This document shows positions 9,255-18,300 of a DNA stretch of 33,743 nucleotides, piece after piece. The stretch comes from Mucilaginibacter cryoferens. Lineage in GTDB: Bacteria; Bacteroidota; Bacteroidia; Sphingobacteriales; Sphingobacteriaceae. Under the pieces are notes generated by a model. That model worked only from the letters and a program-made list of their open reading frames with translations, made no database searches and was not told where the DNA came from. The DNA lies in the NCBI RefSeq assembly GCF_014205845.1, contig NZ_JACHCR010000040.1, forward strand, positions 1 through 33,743, read 5' to 3'. Numbering within the stretch: position 1 is the first letter of the stretch; each line of letters starts with the position of its first letter. The translations under genes were made by a program, and so were the position numbers.

Positions 9255-10214
9255 ATGAAACGCTTATCACTTCCAATACTATTATTTACATTTTTCGCTA
9301 TAACGGAAATACTATCCTCCTGCAAAGAATTTATAGAACCCTCCATCGCCAAAAGACAGGTTCAGTTGGAAGCCCCGGCCAACCAATATCAAAGTTCCAA
9401 ATACACCATCAGCTTCTGGTGGGACGATGTGGAAGATGCCCTGAGTTACCGGCTACAGGTAGTTACCCCAGGCTTCGACTCCATTGGCGGATTGGTACTC
9501 GACACCCTGGTTAAAGGTGATAAATTCGATGCAACCCTCGATCCTGGCAATTATCAATGGCGTGTAAGAGCGGAAAACGGAAGTTCCCAGACCGCTTATT
9601 CCGCGCCCCGGAGCTTTACCGTTGAACCATCTTCGCTTACCGATCAGACCCAAACCCTAACCTCGCCGCTTAACAACGCCATCAGCAACCAAAACCCCAC
9701 CCTGTTCAAATGGAACAGCCTGTACGGCGCCACCAAATACCAGATAGAGATAGACACCAACAATTTCGCCGATGAAACCAACCTGGTGTACAACCAGGTC
9801 ATTCCCGGTCAGCAATTGAATTTTACCTTTCCCAAAGAACAGATATATGGCTGGCGGGTAAGGGCAGAAAACGAAACGCAGCAATCCAAATGGTCGGCGG
9901 TCAACTACGTCGCCTACCAATTACCCGCTCCGGGCCAGGTCAGCCTCAACTCACCGGCCAACAACAGTTTAGCCAGCCAACCTGTGCCACTGAGCTGGAA
10001 CGCCATCAGCAACGCGTCTGGCTATAAACTATACGTTTATAAAAGCGATTCCACTACTTATTACAATAGCAGTTTCCCGCTGAATGTGAGTACCAATACC
10101 TATAGTTTCAACCTCGGCAATTTCGGCGAAAAAATATACTGGAAAGTAAGTGCAGTTAACTCCACGGGCAAAGAAGGTAAAGCCAGCGCGTTAAGAAACT
10201 TCACCCTACAGTAA
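9255..10214 (+). CDS. Lipoprotein with three fibronectin-III-like domains, first gene of secretion operon
   Basis: The 319-residue precursor has a lipoprotein signal with lipobox ILSSC, lipidation at Cys23. The mature part has three similar beta-sandwich units of about 90 residues, each with the pattern 'L.SP.N ... W..V..A..Y.L.V ... W.VRAEN' (WWDDVEDALSYRLQV, FKWNSLYGATKYQIEI, LSWNAISNASGYKLYV). This resembles FnIII-like repeats of Bacteroidota surface lipoproteins. It is 10 bp upstream of the GspC/PilP-like gene and heads the plus-strand operon. By position it could be an outer-membrane partner of the secretin (a pilotin-like or cargo-recognition role), but that is inference; it has no similarity I can see to GspS or PilF. 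Confidence 0.85.
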   Translation: MKRLSLPILLFTFFAITEILSSCKEFIEPSIAKRQVQLEAPANQYQSSKYTISFWWDDVEDALSYRLQVVTPGFDSIGGLVLDTLVKGDKFDATLDPGNYQWRVRAENGSSQTAYSAPRSFTVEPSSLTDQTQTLTSPLNNAISNQNPTLFKWNSLYGATKYQIEIDTNNFADETNLVYNQVIPGQQLNFTFPKEQIYGWRVRAENETQQSKWSAVNYVAYQLPAPGQVSLNSPANNSLASQPVPLSWNAISNASGYKLYVYKSDSTTYYNSSFPLNVSTNTYSFNLGNFGEKIYWKVSAVNSTGKEGKASALRNFTLQ

Positions 10215-10224
10215 GGAAAGCGAC

Positions 10225-10725
10225 ATGATCAAGAAAAACAAAGTTTTAACTTACCTGATGGTTGCCGGCGTACTTGTAGTATGGGGACTGATCATCTATA
10301 AAGTCGTCTTGGCATATAGCGGCGGAACTGATGATACCTATGTCCCTCCCACTGCCGCTAAAGAAATATTTAATGATTTCGCCATACCCAAAGACACCGG
10401 TCGGTTGTTGCTGAATTACCGGGACCCTTTTGGTTTAGCCGCAAAAAAAGACACCGCGAAGCCAAGGCCAGCCGGCAGGTTATTATTGAAACCAGTAACT
10501 GCCATGCCACCGGCCTTCAACTGGGATATCATCCGGTATTCCGGTTACATCAAAAACCCCGGCTCCAAAAAGCTGATGGCCTTTTTACATATTAACGGCA
10601 AAGAGGTCACCATGAGTGAAGGGGAAACCGTTGACCAGGTGAAACTGGTGCGCAACCTTAAAGATTCTATACTGGTACAGCATGCCGGTAAAACCAGGTA
10701 CATACGTATTCAATCCGCCATCTAA
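10225..10725 (+). CDS. GspC/PilP-like inner-membrane secretion protein
   Basis: The protein has 166 residues: a short cytoplasmic N-terminus, one membrane segment (about 8-28), a linker with YRDPFGL (65-71), and a small C-terminal beta domain (about 103-163: YSGYIKNPGSKKLMAFLHIN, then a G-E-T-V turn and KTRYIRI). A single TM, DPF linker and HR-like beta domain are the design of GspC and PilP, which connect the inner-membrane platform to the secretin. It is shorter than proteobacterial GspC and has no PDZ domain. Its stop codon directly abuts the next start (TAAATG), implying translational coupling. The assignment rests on architecture and operon position. Confidence 0.7.
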   Translation: MIKKNKVLTYLMVAGVLVVWGLIIYKVVLAYSGGTDDTYVPPTAAKEIFNDFAIPKDTGRLLLNYRDPFGLAAKKDTAKPRPAGRLLLKPVTAMPPAFNWDIIRYSGYIKNPGSKKLMAFLHINGKEVTMSEGETVDQVKLVRNLKDSILVQHAGKTRYIRIQSAI

Positions 10726-11322
10726 ATGAAATATATCTATACCCTGCTTTTTGTCACGCTAACCTATTCGTCATTTGCCCAGAAAATGCCCGATTACGGT
10801 TTGCATAAGATACGGATAACCGACACCAGCAAAACCATACAGGCCGAAGTGATCCCTGTCAGTTCCGAACCAGCTATATCTTCCAGTCTCACTTATTATT
10901 GGTATGCCGCCAATAAGATACATGCCCTGCAGGGTGGCTATAGCGGGCAGCTCCTAAACGGCAGCTATACCGAGTTTTTCCTGAATAAAAATCTGGAAGC
11001 CCAGGGTATTTTTAGAAAAGGCCTGAAAGATGGCATCTGGAAAGCCTGGAATGAGCAGGGTGCGTTACTTAGTGAGGTGAACTGGGATAATGGCATACGT
11101 TCCGGCAGGTTTAGTTTTTACAATGCGGATGGTAGCCTGAAACAAACCGGCAACTACCGGCAAAATGAGTTTAACGGAGCTGTTATCATTCACGAAGGAC
11201 GCGATTCTGTCCGTACCGAATATTACAAAAATGGGCAACTACTTAAGGGCAAGCCAGCTTCTATCCTGAACAGGATCAACATTTTTAAGAAGAAGAAAAA
11301 AACAGACCAGCCTCATGCTTAA
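10726..11322 (+). CDS. Secreted MORN-repeat-like protein in secretion operon
   Basis: The protein has 198 residues with a signal peptide (MKYIYTLLFVTLTYSSFAQ). From about residue 70 to 165 it shows degenerate MORN-type repeats (GSYTEFFLNKNLEAQGIFRK, LKDGIWKAWNEQGALLSEV, IRSGRFSFYNADGSLKQTGN, FNGAVIIHEG), similar to the MORN-variant repeats annotated in Bacteroidota periplasmic or surface proteins. A lysine-rich tail follows. It begins immediately after the GspC/PilP-like stop and overlaps the next gene by 8 bp, so it belongs firmly to the operon. No standard T2SS component has this fold; it may be an accessory or a secreted substrate. Confidence 0.75.
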   Translation: MKYIYTLLFVTLTYSSFAQKMPDYGLHKIRITDTSKTIQAEVIPVSSEPAISSSLTYYWYAANKIHALQGGYSGQLLNGSYTEFFLNKNLEAQGIFRKGLKDGIWKAWNEQGALLSEVNWDNGIRSGRFSFYNADGSLKQTGNYRQNEFNGAVIIHEGRDSVRTEYYKNGQLLKGKPASILNRINIFKKKKKTDQPHA

Positions 11323-12580
11323 AGGGTCGGTCCTTTATATCGTGATCATTATCTCCATGGTAATAGCCGTGATCTGTTCCTTCCTGATCCTGGCCGCTTA
11401 TTTTTTCAGGGAACAGTACCTGGTCAAATCCCGGTTCGACCGCTTGCAGAACAACCTGTCTTCGGGTGTACATATACTGCTGAGCACCAAAGACACCACC
11501 TACCTGCGGGGTAAAACCATCAGCCTATTTAATAGCAGCGACGATTCGGTCAGGATGCAGACAATACACTGGGGCATCTACGATATGGGGGTAGCCGAGG
11601 CTTTCCGGCAAAAAGACACCGTGTTTAAAGTCTGGTCAATGGCATCCGCTATTGATTCCACCAAATGGGCGGCCATCTACCTCATCGATGAAGACCGGCC
11701 ATTATCCCTGAGTGGCAAAACCAATGTACGCGGCGATGTTTACCTGCCCAAGGCCGGCGTAAAAGCAGCTTATGTAGACAATAAAGCCTACCAGGGAGAT
11801 AAACGGATGATCATCGGCAAAATAGCCGACAGCCAGCGAAAGCTGCCGGCGCTACAGGAAGAACGGTTAAAAATATTGAACAGTATGTTAGGAGCGAAAA
11901 GACCATCTGTAAGTAAATCATGGAAAGCGGATACCCTTACCCGTTCCTTCCGTGATACCGCTTATGCCGTTAACCTGGGCACCCTTCCTTATACCCTGGA
12001 GCACATGAAACTTTCGGGGCATATTATCCTGTATGCAGATACCCTGCTGACCATCGACAGCACCGCAAAACTTGATAATGTGCTGGTATTCGCCAAAGCG
12101 ATACTGGTAAAAAGTGGTTTTCGGGGTAACTGCCAGCTATTCGCCACGGATTCTATCAGCATCGAAAAAAACTGTCATTTTACTTATCCTTCTTGCTTAG
12201 GCCTGTTACGTTTCAAATCGCCGTTAGTCGGTTTTCCACCGCAGATCAGCATCGGAACAAACACACAATTTGATGGCTGTATTTTTACTTATGAAAAGGA
12301 AGCATCGGCCTTACCGGCCACCATCAGTTTAGACAAGGGCACAAAGATTAAAGGGCAAATCTACGCCCAGCACATCCTTTCCACCAAAGACAGCATTTCC
12401 GTAGCGGGTAGCGTGTTCACCTCGCGCTTTATGTACCAGAGCGCTTTCACCCGTTATGAAAACTACCTGATCAACCTTAATATTGATGAAAAGGCGTTAT
12501 CCGGGTATTATCTGACCAGCGAACTGTTACCGGTCGCCGCACCGAAAAAGAAAATACTGCAATGGCTGGAAGTAAAATAA
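11315..12580 (+). CDS. GspK/PilX-like minor pseudopilin with beta-helix-like C-terminus
   Basis: The protein has 421 residues. The N-terminus MLKGSVLYIVIIISMVIAVI matches the shape of GspK/PilX prepilins: a very short leader ending KG, then a long hydrophobic helix without the Glu at +5 that other pilins need. The remainder is extracytoplasmic. From about residue 228 to 375 it becomes a run of short beta turns (LSGHIILYADTLLTIDSTAK, LDNVLVFAKAILVKSGFRGN, KGTKIKGQIYAQHILSTKDS), suggesting a beta-helical or bactofilin-like fold rather than the alpha insertion of GspK. It sits before the two other minor pseudopilins and overlaps both neighbours (8 and 19 bp). The K role is inferred; the beta-helix is a visual call. 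Confidence 0.6.
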   Translation: MLKGSVLYIVIIISMVIAVICSFLILAAYFFREQYLVKSRFDRLQNNLSSGVHILLSTKDTTYLRGKTISLFNSSDDSVRMQTIHWGIYDMGVAEAFRQKDTVFKVWSMASAIDSTKWAAIYLIDEDRPLSLSGKTNVRGDVYLPKAGVKAAYVDNKAYQGDKRMIIGKIADSQRKLPALQEERLKILNSMLGAKRPSVSKSWKADTLTRSFRDTAYAVNLGTLPYTLEHMKLSGHIILYADTLLTIDSTAKLDNVLVFAKAILVKSGFRGNCQLFATDSISIEKNCHFTYPSCLGLLRFKSPLVGFPPQISIGTNTQFDGCIFTYEKEASALPATISLDKGTKIKGQIYAQHILSTKDSISVAGSVFTSRFMYQSAFTRYENYLINLNIDEKALSGYYLTSELLPVAAPKKKILQWLEVK

Positions 12581-12933
12581 ACCGAAAAGGCATGCTGCCC
12601 GCCGCCACTTTAATAGAGGTCGTGATCGCGATGGTAATCATCGTGGTGATCTTCGGCATGGCGATGATGATATTTGCCAATATCAGCGGACAGGCGCTGT
12701 CTGCTAAAAAGATTCGTGCGGCAGCTACGTTACAGGGCATATTAGTAAATATCGAACAGTCTCAGAAATTGCCGGAAGCCCCCTTTAACCAGGACGGGAT
12801 AAGAATTGTACCCGAGATCAAACCGGTTGATAACGAACCGGATTTAAGTGAATTGCATCTGACTGCCTTTGATGAGAACCAACAGGAGATAACGAACGTA
12901 CAAGAAATCATGATTAACCGGCATGAACCGTAA
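12562..12933 (+). CDS. Minor pseudopilin (GspH/GspI-like)
   Basis: A small 123-residue prepilin. The leader MAGSKINRKGMLPA is followed by the methylation/cleavage motif ATLIEVVIAMVIIVVIFGMA. Glu19 is the +5 glutamate if cleavage is between Ala14 and Ala15. The C-terminal half is a short beta-rich domain with no further recognisable motif. It overlaps its upstream neighbour by 19 bp and the next gene by 11 bp. In T2SS the minor pseudopilins form the tip that primes the pseudopilus; whether this is H or I cannot be settled by eye. Confidence 0.78.
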   Translation: MAGSKINRKGMLPAATLIEVVIAMVIIVVIFGMAMMIFANISGQALSAKKIRAAATLQGILVNIEQSQKLPEAPFNQDGIRIVPEIKPVDNEPDLSELHLTAFDENQQEITNVQEIMINRHEP

Positions 12934-13426
12934 ACTAAACGCTTTTACCATTATGGAGGTCACCATTGCCATGATGGTTTCCGCGATCCTTATTTTGATC
13001 GTATATACCGCGTTTTCTGTGGTCAGTAATGCTTATCATCACTTTATTGTTCAAAACGAACAAGCGGCGACCGTGGTCCAACTGGACCGCCTGCTGAAAC
13101 GTGACTTCCGCCGGGCCGAACTCATCGTTAAAAACGGGGAAGGATTACTGTTAACCGGTGATAAAGACAGTGTACGTTACCTGTTGGACAGCAATTATAT
13201 TGTGCGGATAAGTGGCATTACCGATACCTTTAAAGTAAAAACGGAAAGTTCCACCATGCTGTTTGAGCAGGAACCCGTTGGCTTGGCAGAATCCGGTTCA
13301 CCTGTTACACGGGTTGATGAACTGCAATTGAAACTTCACTATCCTAACGATAACATGCATTTCATTTATTATAAACCCTACAGCTCTGCTAACCTTTTTA
13401 ACCAGGACGATCATGCCGGCAATTGA
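12923..13426 (+). CDS. Minor pseudopilin (GspJ/PilW-like)
   Basis: The protein has 167 residues. The leader MNRKLNA ends in Ala7, then FTIMEVTIAMMVSAILILIV with Glu12 at +5. The following region (VSNAYHHFIVQNEQAATVVQ, LDRLLKRDFRRAELIV) resembles the GspJ/PilW start of the globular domain, where an 'L..dl.rA..i' segment is usual. It is somewhat shorter than typical GspJ. It overlaps the GspF gene by 14 bp. GspJ forms part of the pseudopilus tip with H/I and K; here all three lie consecutively, which supports the calls. Confidence 0.8.
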   Translation: MNRKLNAFTIMEVTIAMMVSAILILIVYTAFSVVSNAYHHFIVQNEQAATVVQLDRLLKRDFRRAELIVKNGEGLLLTGDKDSVRYLLDSNYIVRISGITDTFKVKTESSTMLFEQEPVGLAESGSPVTRVDELQLKLHYPNDNMHFIYYKPYSSANLFNQDDHAGN

Positions 13427-14564
13427 CCTTAAACCCTACGGGAAAAAGAAAACGCCCAAAGCTGCGCAACCAGAAGGCGAAGGCGGTCTGCTCGCCTTTT
13501 TGAACAGGGATATCAGCTTTGGCGGTACGGAACTCAGCGATAAGAAAAAAGAATACCTGTACCTCGAACTCAGCTCCCTGCTGCTAGCGGGCATCAATTT
13601 AAAGACCAGTATGGAACTGGTAACCGCCGAACAAGAGAAGGAAAATGACCGGAAGCTATTCCAGGGAATACAGGATAACGTACTGGGTAAGGGAGTACCC
13701 TTTTCCAAGGCCCTGGAAATTTCCGGTAAGTTTTCCCTGTATGAGGTTTACAGTATCCAGATCGGCGAAGAGACCGGTAAGCTTTCGGAGGTGCTGGAAG
13801 ATCTGGCCAAATTTTACCAGGCCAAGATCAAGCAAAGGCGCAAAATCATCTCTACCCTCACCTACCCTTGTATGGTGCTCCTGTCCTCTTTTGGTGCCGT
13901 GTACTTTATGCTCAAAGTTGTGGTACCCATGTTCGCCGATGTACTCAAACGTTTCGGCGGGCAGCTGCCCTGGATCACGGAGATGGTGATCAGCATATCC
14001 AAAGGTATGGAGGCCTATTTTGTCCCTTCCTTTTTGCTGCTGACAACTATTATTGTTTTGCTCTACCGCGCCCGCAAAACGGCAACCTACCGCAGGATCA
14101 TATCGGGTTTCCTGCTGCGGGTACCCGTGGTGGGTAATCTGATTAAAAAAGTATACCTGGGCCGGTTCTGTAATTCCATGCGGTTGCTGATCAGCGCGCA
14201 TGTTCCTTTACTCCGGGCCATAGCGCTCAGTAAGCAAATGGTGGGCTGGTACCCTATCGAATCTTCGCTTCAAAAAGTAGAGGATGATATCCTGCACGGT
14301 AGTTCCCTGCACCAGAGCCTGCAGCAGTTTAGCGTTTACCCCTCCAAAATGATCCAGCTGGTGAGGATCGGTGAAGAATCCAATAAACTGGATTATTTTT
14401 TTGGTAAGATAGCCGAACAATACAGCGAGGAAGTGGAATACCAGACAGCCTCCCTGAGCAGTTTGATGGAACCGTTGTTCATCATTGTTGTTGGCTTCCT
14501 GGTGGGGGTAATTATGATAGCGATGTATTTGCCGATGTTCCAGATGGGGAATACTTTTCAGTAG
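13413..14564 (+). CDS. gspF: Type II secretion / T4P inner-membrane platform protein GspF/PilC
   Basis: The protein has 383 residues with two tandem T2SF domains (about 45-165 and 245-370). Each has the family's G-E-E signature: IGEETGKLSEVLEDLAKFY in the first and IGEESNKLDYFFGKIAEQY in the second. Three membrane segments are visible at about 150-172, 201-218 and 354-374, the standard GspF topology. GspF is the polytopic platform that couples the GspE ATPase to pseudopilus assembly. It is the last gene of the plus-strand operon. The partner ATPase is encoded about 12.6 kb away in the minus-strand operon, so the machine is assembled from both operons. Confidence 0.95.
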   Translation: MPAIDLKPYGKKKTPKAAQPEGEGGLLAFLNRDISFGGTELSDKKKEYLYLELSSLLLAGINLKTSMELVTAEQEKENDRKLFQGIQDNVLGKGVPFSKALEISGKFSLYEVYSIQIGEETGKLSEVLEDLAKFYQAKIKQRRKIISTLTYPCMVLLSSFGAVYFMLKVVVPMFADVLKRFGGQLPWITEMVISISKGMEAYFVPSFLLLTTIIVLLYRARKTATYRRIISGFLLRVPVVGNLIKKVYLGRFCNSMRLLISAHVPLLRAIALSKQMVGWYPIESSLQKVEDDILHGSSLHQSLQQFSVYPSKMIQLVRIGEESNKLDYFFGKIAEQYSEEVEYQTASLSSLMEPLFIIVVGFLVGVIMIAMYLPMFQMGNTFQ

Positions 14565-14954
14565 TATTTTTTTTTTGGGGGGGGGAGGGGCTTTTGGAGA
14601 GGATATAAGTGTCTAAATACTGGGGTACTATAATATGGTAAAAAACAAGAAAAATATACGGCTAATTGTGATTTTCTTATTCAAATAACCCCCAACATTG
14701 GCTCCCCCCACCGGTAGAAGCTGGGTCAGACTGTCCGTTTATACTGCGCGAGGCATTAGTCACATTGGCCTGTATTCACTTCCTTTACGCGAACCGCCGG
14801 TAACAACAAACTCCCGGATGAAAATTTACATCCAAGACTTGCATATCGTCTACCTCGCATAATGTTTACGTCAACGGCGCACACGCGGCACGCGTGCACC
14901 AAGCAGGGGAGATATTAGAAACAAAATTCGTTCGTTCTAACTGTGCAGTAAAAG
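14565..14954. other. Convergent spacer with T10/G9 homopolymer junction
   Basis: This 390-bp region lies between the ends of two convergent units. It opens, 2 bp after the gspF stop, with ten T (14567-14576) followed by nine G (14577-14585), A and four more G. A 10-bp palindrome GCACGCGTGC lies at 14888-14897. I find no coding frame, RNA gene or clear hairpin terminator. Confidence 0.6.
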
Positions 14955-15374
14955 TTAACATTCCATAATTTCTTTAAACACGTGTTCATTCAGGTAAAAA
15001 ATTTTATATAAAATAGGCAGTGTTAAAGCAAGTGAAAAAACAATGGGCATAACTATATTATTCGTGTAAATACCAAATGCACAAACTAACATTACAAGAA
15101 CAGCATAGTAAGAAACGGATGTAAGATATATTAATTCTACTTTTGTTTCATGATCGGCCGAGTAGTTAAATGCAAACTTACCTTCTCCAATCCTCGTATG
15201 GAAGTCTGATCTGGATTTTCTTCTGTCACTAAATTCATCTTCAACAAAGATTATGTATCCTAAGCCCCTTTCGGTAATTCTATAAGAGTTCTTTCTTAGA
15301 TATATGCTAATTTTTTCTTCCAAAACTTCGGTTTGAGTGTTGAATGTCTTTTTGATTTTATATTTAAATTTCAT
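14955..15374 (-). CDS. Small membrane protein downstream of RHS, candidate immunity protein
   Basis: A 139-residue protein with a charged N-terminal domain (about 1-75, many Lys/Glu/Arg, including YRITERGLGYIIFVEDEF) followed by two membrane segments (about 85-105 and 107-127). The ATG (15372-15374) follows the RHS stop codon by one base (TAACATG), a coupled arrangement. A small unrelated gene right behind an RHS C-terminal region is the usual position of an immunity gene in polymorphic toxin loci (established for RHS/CDI/WHS). A two-TM protein would suit an envelope-acting toxin. I do not recognise the family, so the immunity role is inference from position. Confidence 0.6.
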   Translation of the reverse strand: MKFKYKIKKTFNTQTEVLEEKISIYLRKNSYRITERGLGYIIFVEDEFSDRRKSRSDFHTRIGEGKFAFNYSADHETKVELIYLTSVSYYAVLVMLVCAFGIYTNNIVMPIVFSLALTLPILYKIFYLNEHVFKEIMEC

Positions 15375-15375
15375 G

Positions 15376-18300
15376 TTAGTAGCCCCCCATATATGTCATA
15401 GTATTAATATATCTTTGACTAGCCCCCCCCCCTGGAAGTCTATAAGGCGCACCTATCCAAGACGTACTGCCAACATTAAGCGCGCCACCGTTGTTGCTCC
15501 CATTCGTAAAATTAAGTGATTCTGGAGCTAAACTTGCACCAAGACTCCAAAGTGCATAATTTGATCCAAGGCCACCGCCCAATGCCACAAAATCGAAAGA
15601 ACCAGATATCCCTTTTGATATACCATTCCAATCAGAGAAAACAGGAAGATTTTTATCATCTGTGGAATAGATAAAGAAAAAGCTATGCGACACGGAAGGC
15701 GAAGAAAAGCCAGGAGAATAGTATCTAGTTATGTAATTTCTAGCCCAACCTTTATCGGTAATTACCGTTCCTGTTTCTATGCTTCCACCAAGAAGCACTA
15801 ATGAGGCTGAGACAGAAACATTATATCCCCAACTTATTTGTCCATATTTCGCAAGCTGCTGTGCATGGGTCAATTCCCCCTGATTGGCCCCATCCCCATT
15901 TATATATCCAAACTTGCCAACAACGCCAAAATCAACTATTTTATCTCCTCCCCCCCCTGTAACAACGGCTTCATTATACTCATATCTTGTTCTTCCATCT
16001 ATGCCAACCGCAAAATGTTTTGTGTCATTCAATGTTTGGCTCAGCGCGTCACTACTGATACCTCTAGCGGGGTCCCAATTATTAGTTGGGTCGCCTGCAT
16101 GATAGATGTTTTGCCCCTGCGGATTATTAACTGATTGCATCCAACTATTAAACGTAGAAACCGTCTGATCTATCGTATTCATGTCATCATCTACTTCGCT
16201 GCCACCACCCGGCGCAGCAAATGCAGGCGGCACATACGGATCATCCTGCGGCGCTAACTTTAAGTTTCCCATCGGGTCGTTAAACATAATAGGGTTATTG
16301 CCACTATAATGATACGTACTCATACTTTCAGCACTTTCCGGCACCGGGTCAACAGCCATCCAGCGGCCTATAGCCGCATCGTAATTGCGGTAGTAGGTCT
16401 GGTAAAAATCGGGCATATTACTAAAATCGTTCTGCCACTCGCTGCCACCGTTATACAGGTTTTTGTTGGCTCCCGTGGTAGTACTGCTGCTGCTTAACAT
16501 CATCCCAAATCCGTAAAAACTGTTTTCCTGCGTGATACTGATGCCGCCGCTCCCGTTATCGGTAAAGCTCACCCGGGCATTACCCTGGTTATCGCTTATT
16601 ACATACTCCGGCTTTAGCGCACCGCCATTATACAGCACCCGCCCTTCGGGCATGGCCAGGTAACTTAATGTTCCATTCAAATATACAAAACCATCTACAT
16701 AATCGGTAGTAGTGGTTGTACCCCCGGTACCCGTATCCGTTTGCTTTTTGTGGATCATCGCCCCGGATGCGTCATATACATAACTGATGCTTTTGGTAGC
16801 GCTTACCGTTACCACATCGGTACGGTTGAGGTCATTATAGGTAAGCGATAAACCTTTGTAAGGGTCTGTTTGCAGGTTACCGCTTGTGTAATAAGCATAG
16901 CTTCCGGCAGCGCCATTCTGATTAAAACCCTGGGCCTTGGTAGCCGTTGGCGCAGCATCGGTGACCGTTAGCAACCGGTTAGGACTGGTAGTGTCATAAG
17001 TGTAGGTAAGGTTATCTATCGAGCTTACTGTACCAGACGATAGCTGGCTGCGCTGTAAAGCCTGGATATTGCCATTTTCATCATAAGTAATGCCCTTTTC
17101 GTCGAAACCGCCGTTATTCGTGCTAAACGCTCCGGTTGCGGCCACACGCTCGGCATATACCTCTGCTTTTAGCCGGTTAACTTCATCATAGGTATAATAA
17201 TAACTCCGCTCGTTACTTGCCGTTCCGGCGGTGTTTTTGCTCATCCATTTTACTGCCGAGATGCGCCCGGTATAGTCTGCCGTACTGCCCGTTATATTGG
17301 CATCCGCAACATTGTACTGTAACTGCATCCCGAATATATCGTTGCCGTCATCATTCAGGGTACCATCATTAGTTAGCCTGCTGTTGTTGATGCTGGTTAA
17401 CTGCCCCCGGATGTTGTACCGGTAATCTACAGATTGCAGCCCTGTTGGTAAACTGCTGGTTACTCCCAGCTGCTTATCTACCAGCTGTCCCATCTCGTTG
17501 TAAATATATTTGGCAATATGGAACGTGGCCGATGCGGTAGTGTTGTACGTATATTGTTGATCTACCGCCGCAGGCCGGCTCCAGTTATCATAAGTAAAGC
17601 TGGTTAATACTGTAGTTGCTCCGGCAGGAACGGTTTTTACCGTTTTAATCTGCGTGGGCTTACCTGTAAAATCGGCCGATATGGTATTATAATCTGCAAC
17701 CGTGGCGTTTAGCACATTATTGCTTTGCACCTGTAGCTGCCTGCCATTTTTATCATAAAAAACAACTTTGGTAATCCATACGGCAGTGATGCCCGTGCCA
17801 ACCGTTTTTTGTTTTACACCGGTAACCATTCCACGGGTAAGTGCGGTAGCGGTTAAGGTAGTATATCCCTGGGTATTAAAACTATAATCGGCTGTATTGT
17901 CATTATTAAAATCATAATCATCGTAATAGCTATAGGCCAGCGGGGTTATGTTAGCGGCTACTGTAGGGAAAACGCTGTTGGTGTAATAACCATCTGCCGA
18001 ACTGGTATTACGGCTTTCAAAATAGGTAGTGCTGTAACCGGTTAAGCCACTCACATAGGTTTGCATAGCTGTAGGTGTGGTGTTTGTTGCATCCACGTAA
18101 ATCCCCTGGCTTACAGGCCTGCCCTTTACATCGTATTTTATATAATTCCACTTGTTATTTGCCTTTAAATTGGCATCCTGCATGAGTACAGGCCTGTTTA
18201 GCGGATCATAAATAATACTCATAGCCGCGGCCCCGGGCACTTTTTTAGTGATAGGCCGTCCCAGCGAATCATAAACATAACTAAAAATGAGCTCACTTAC

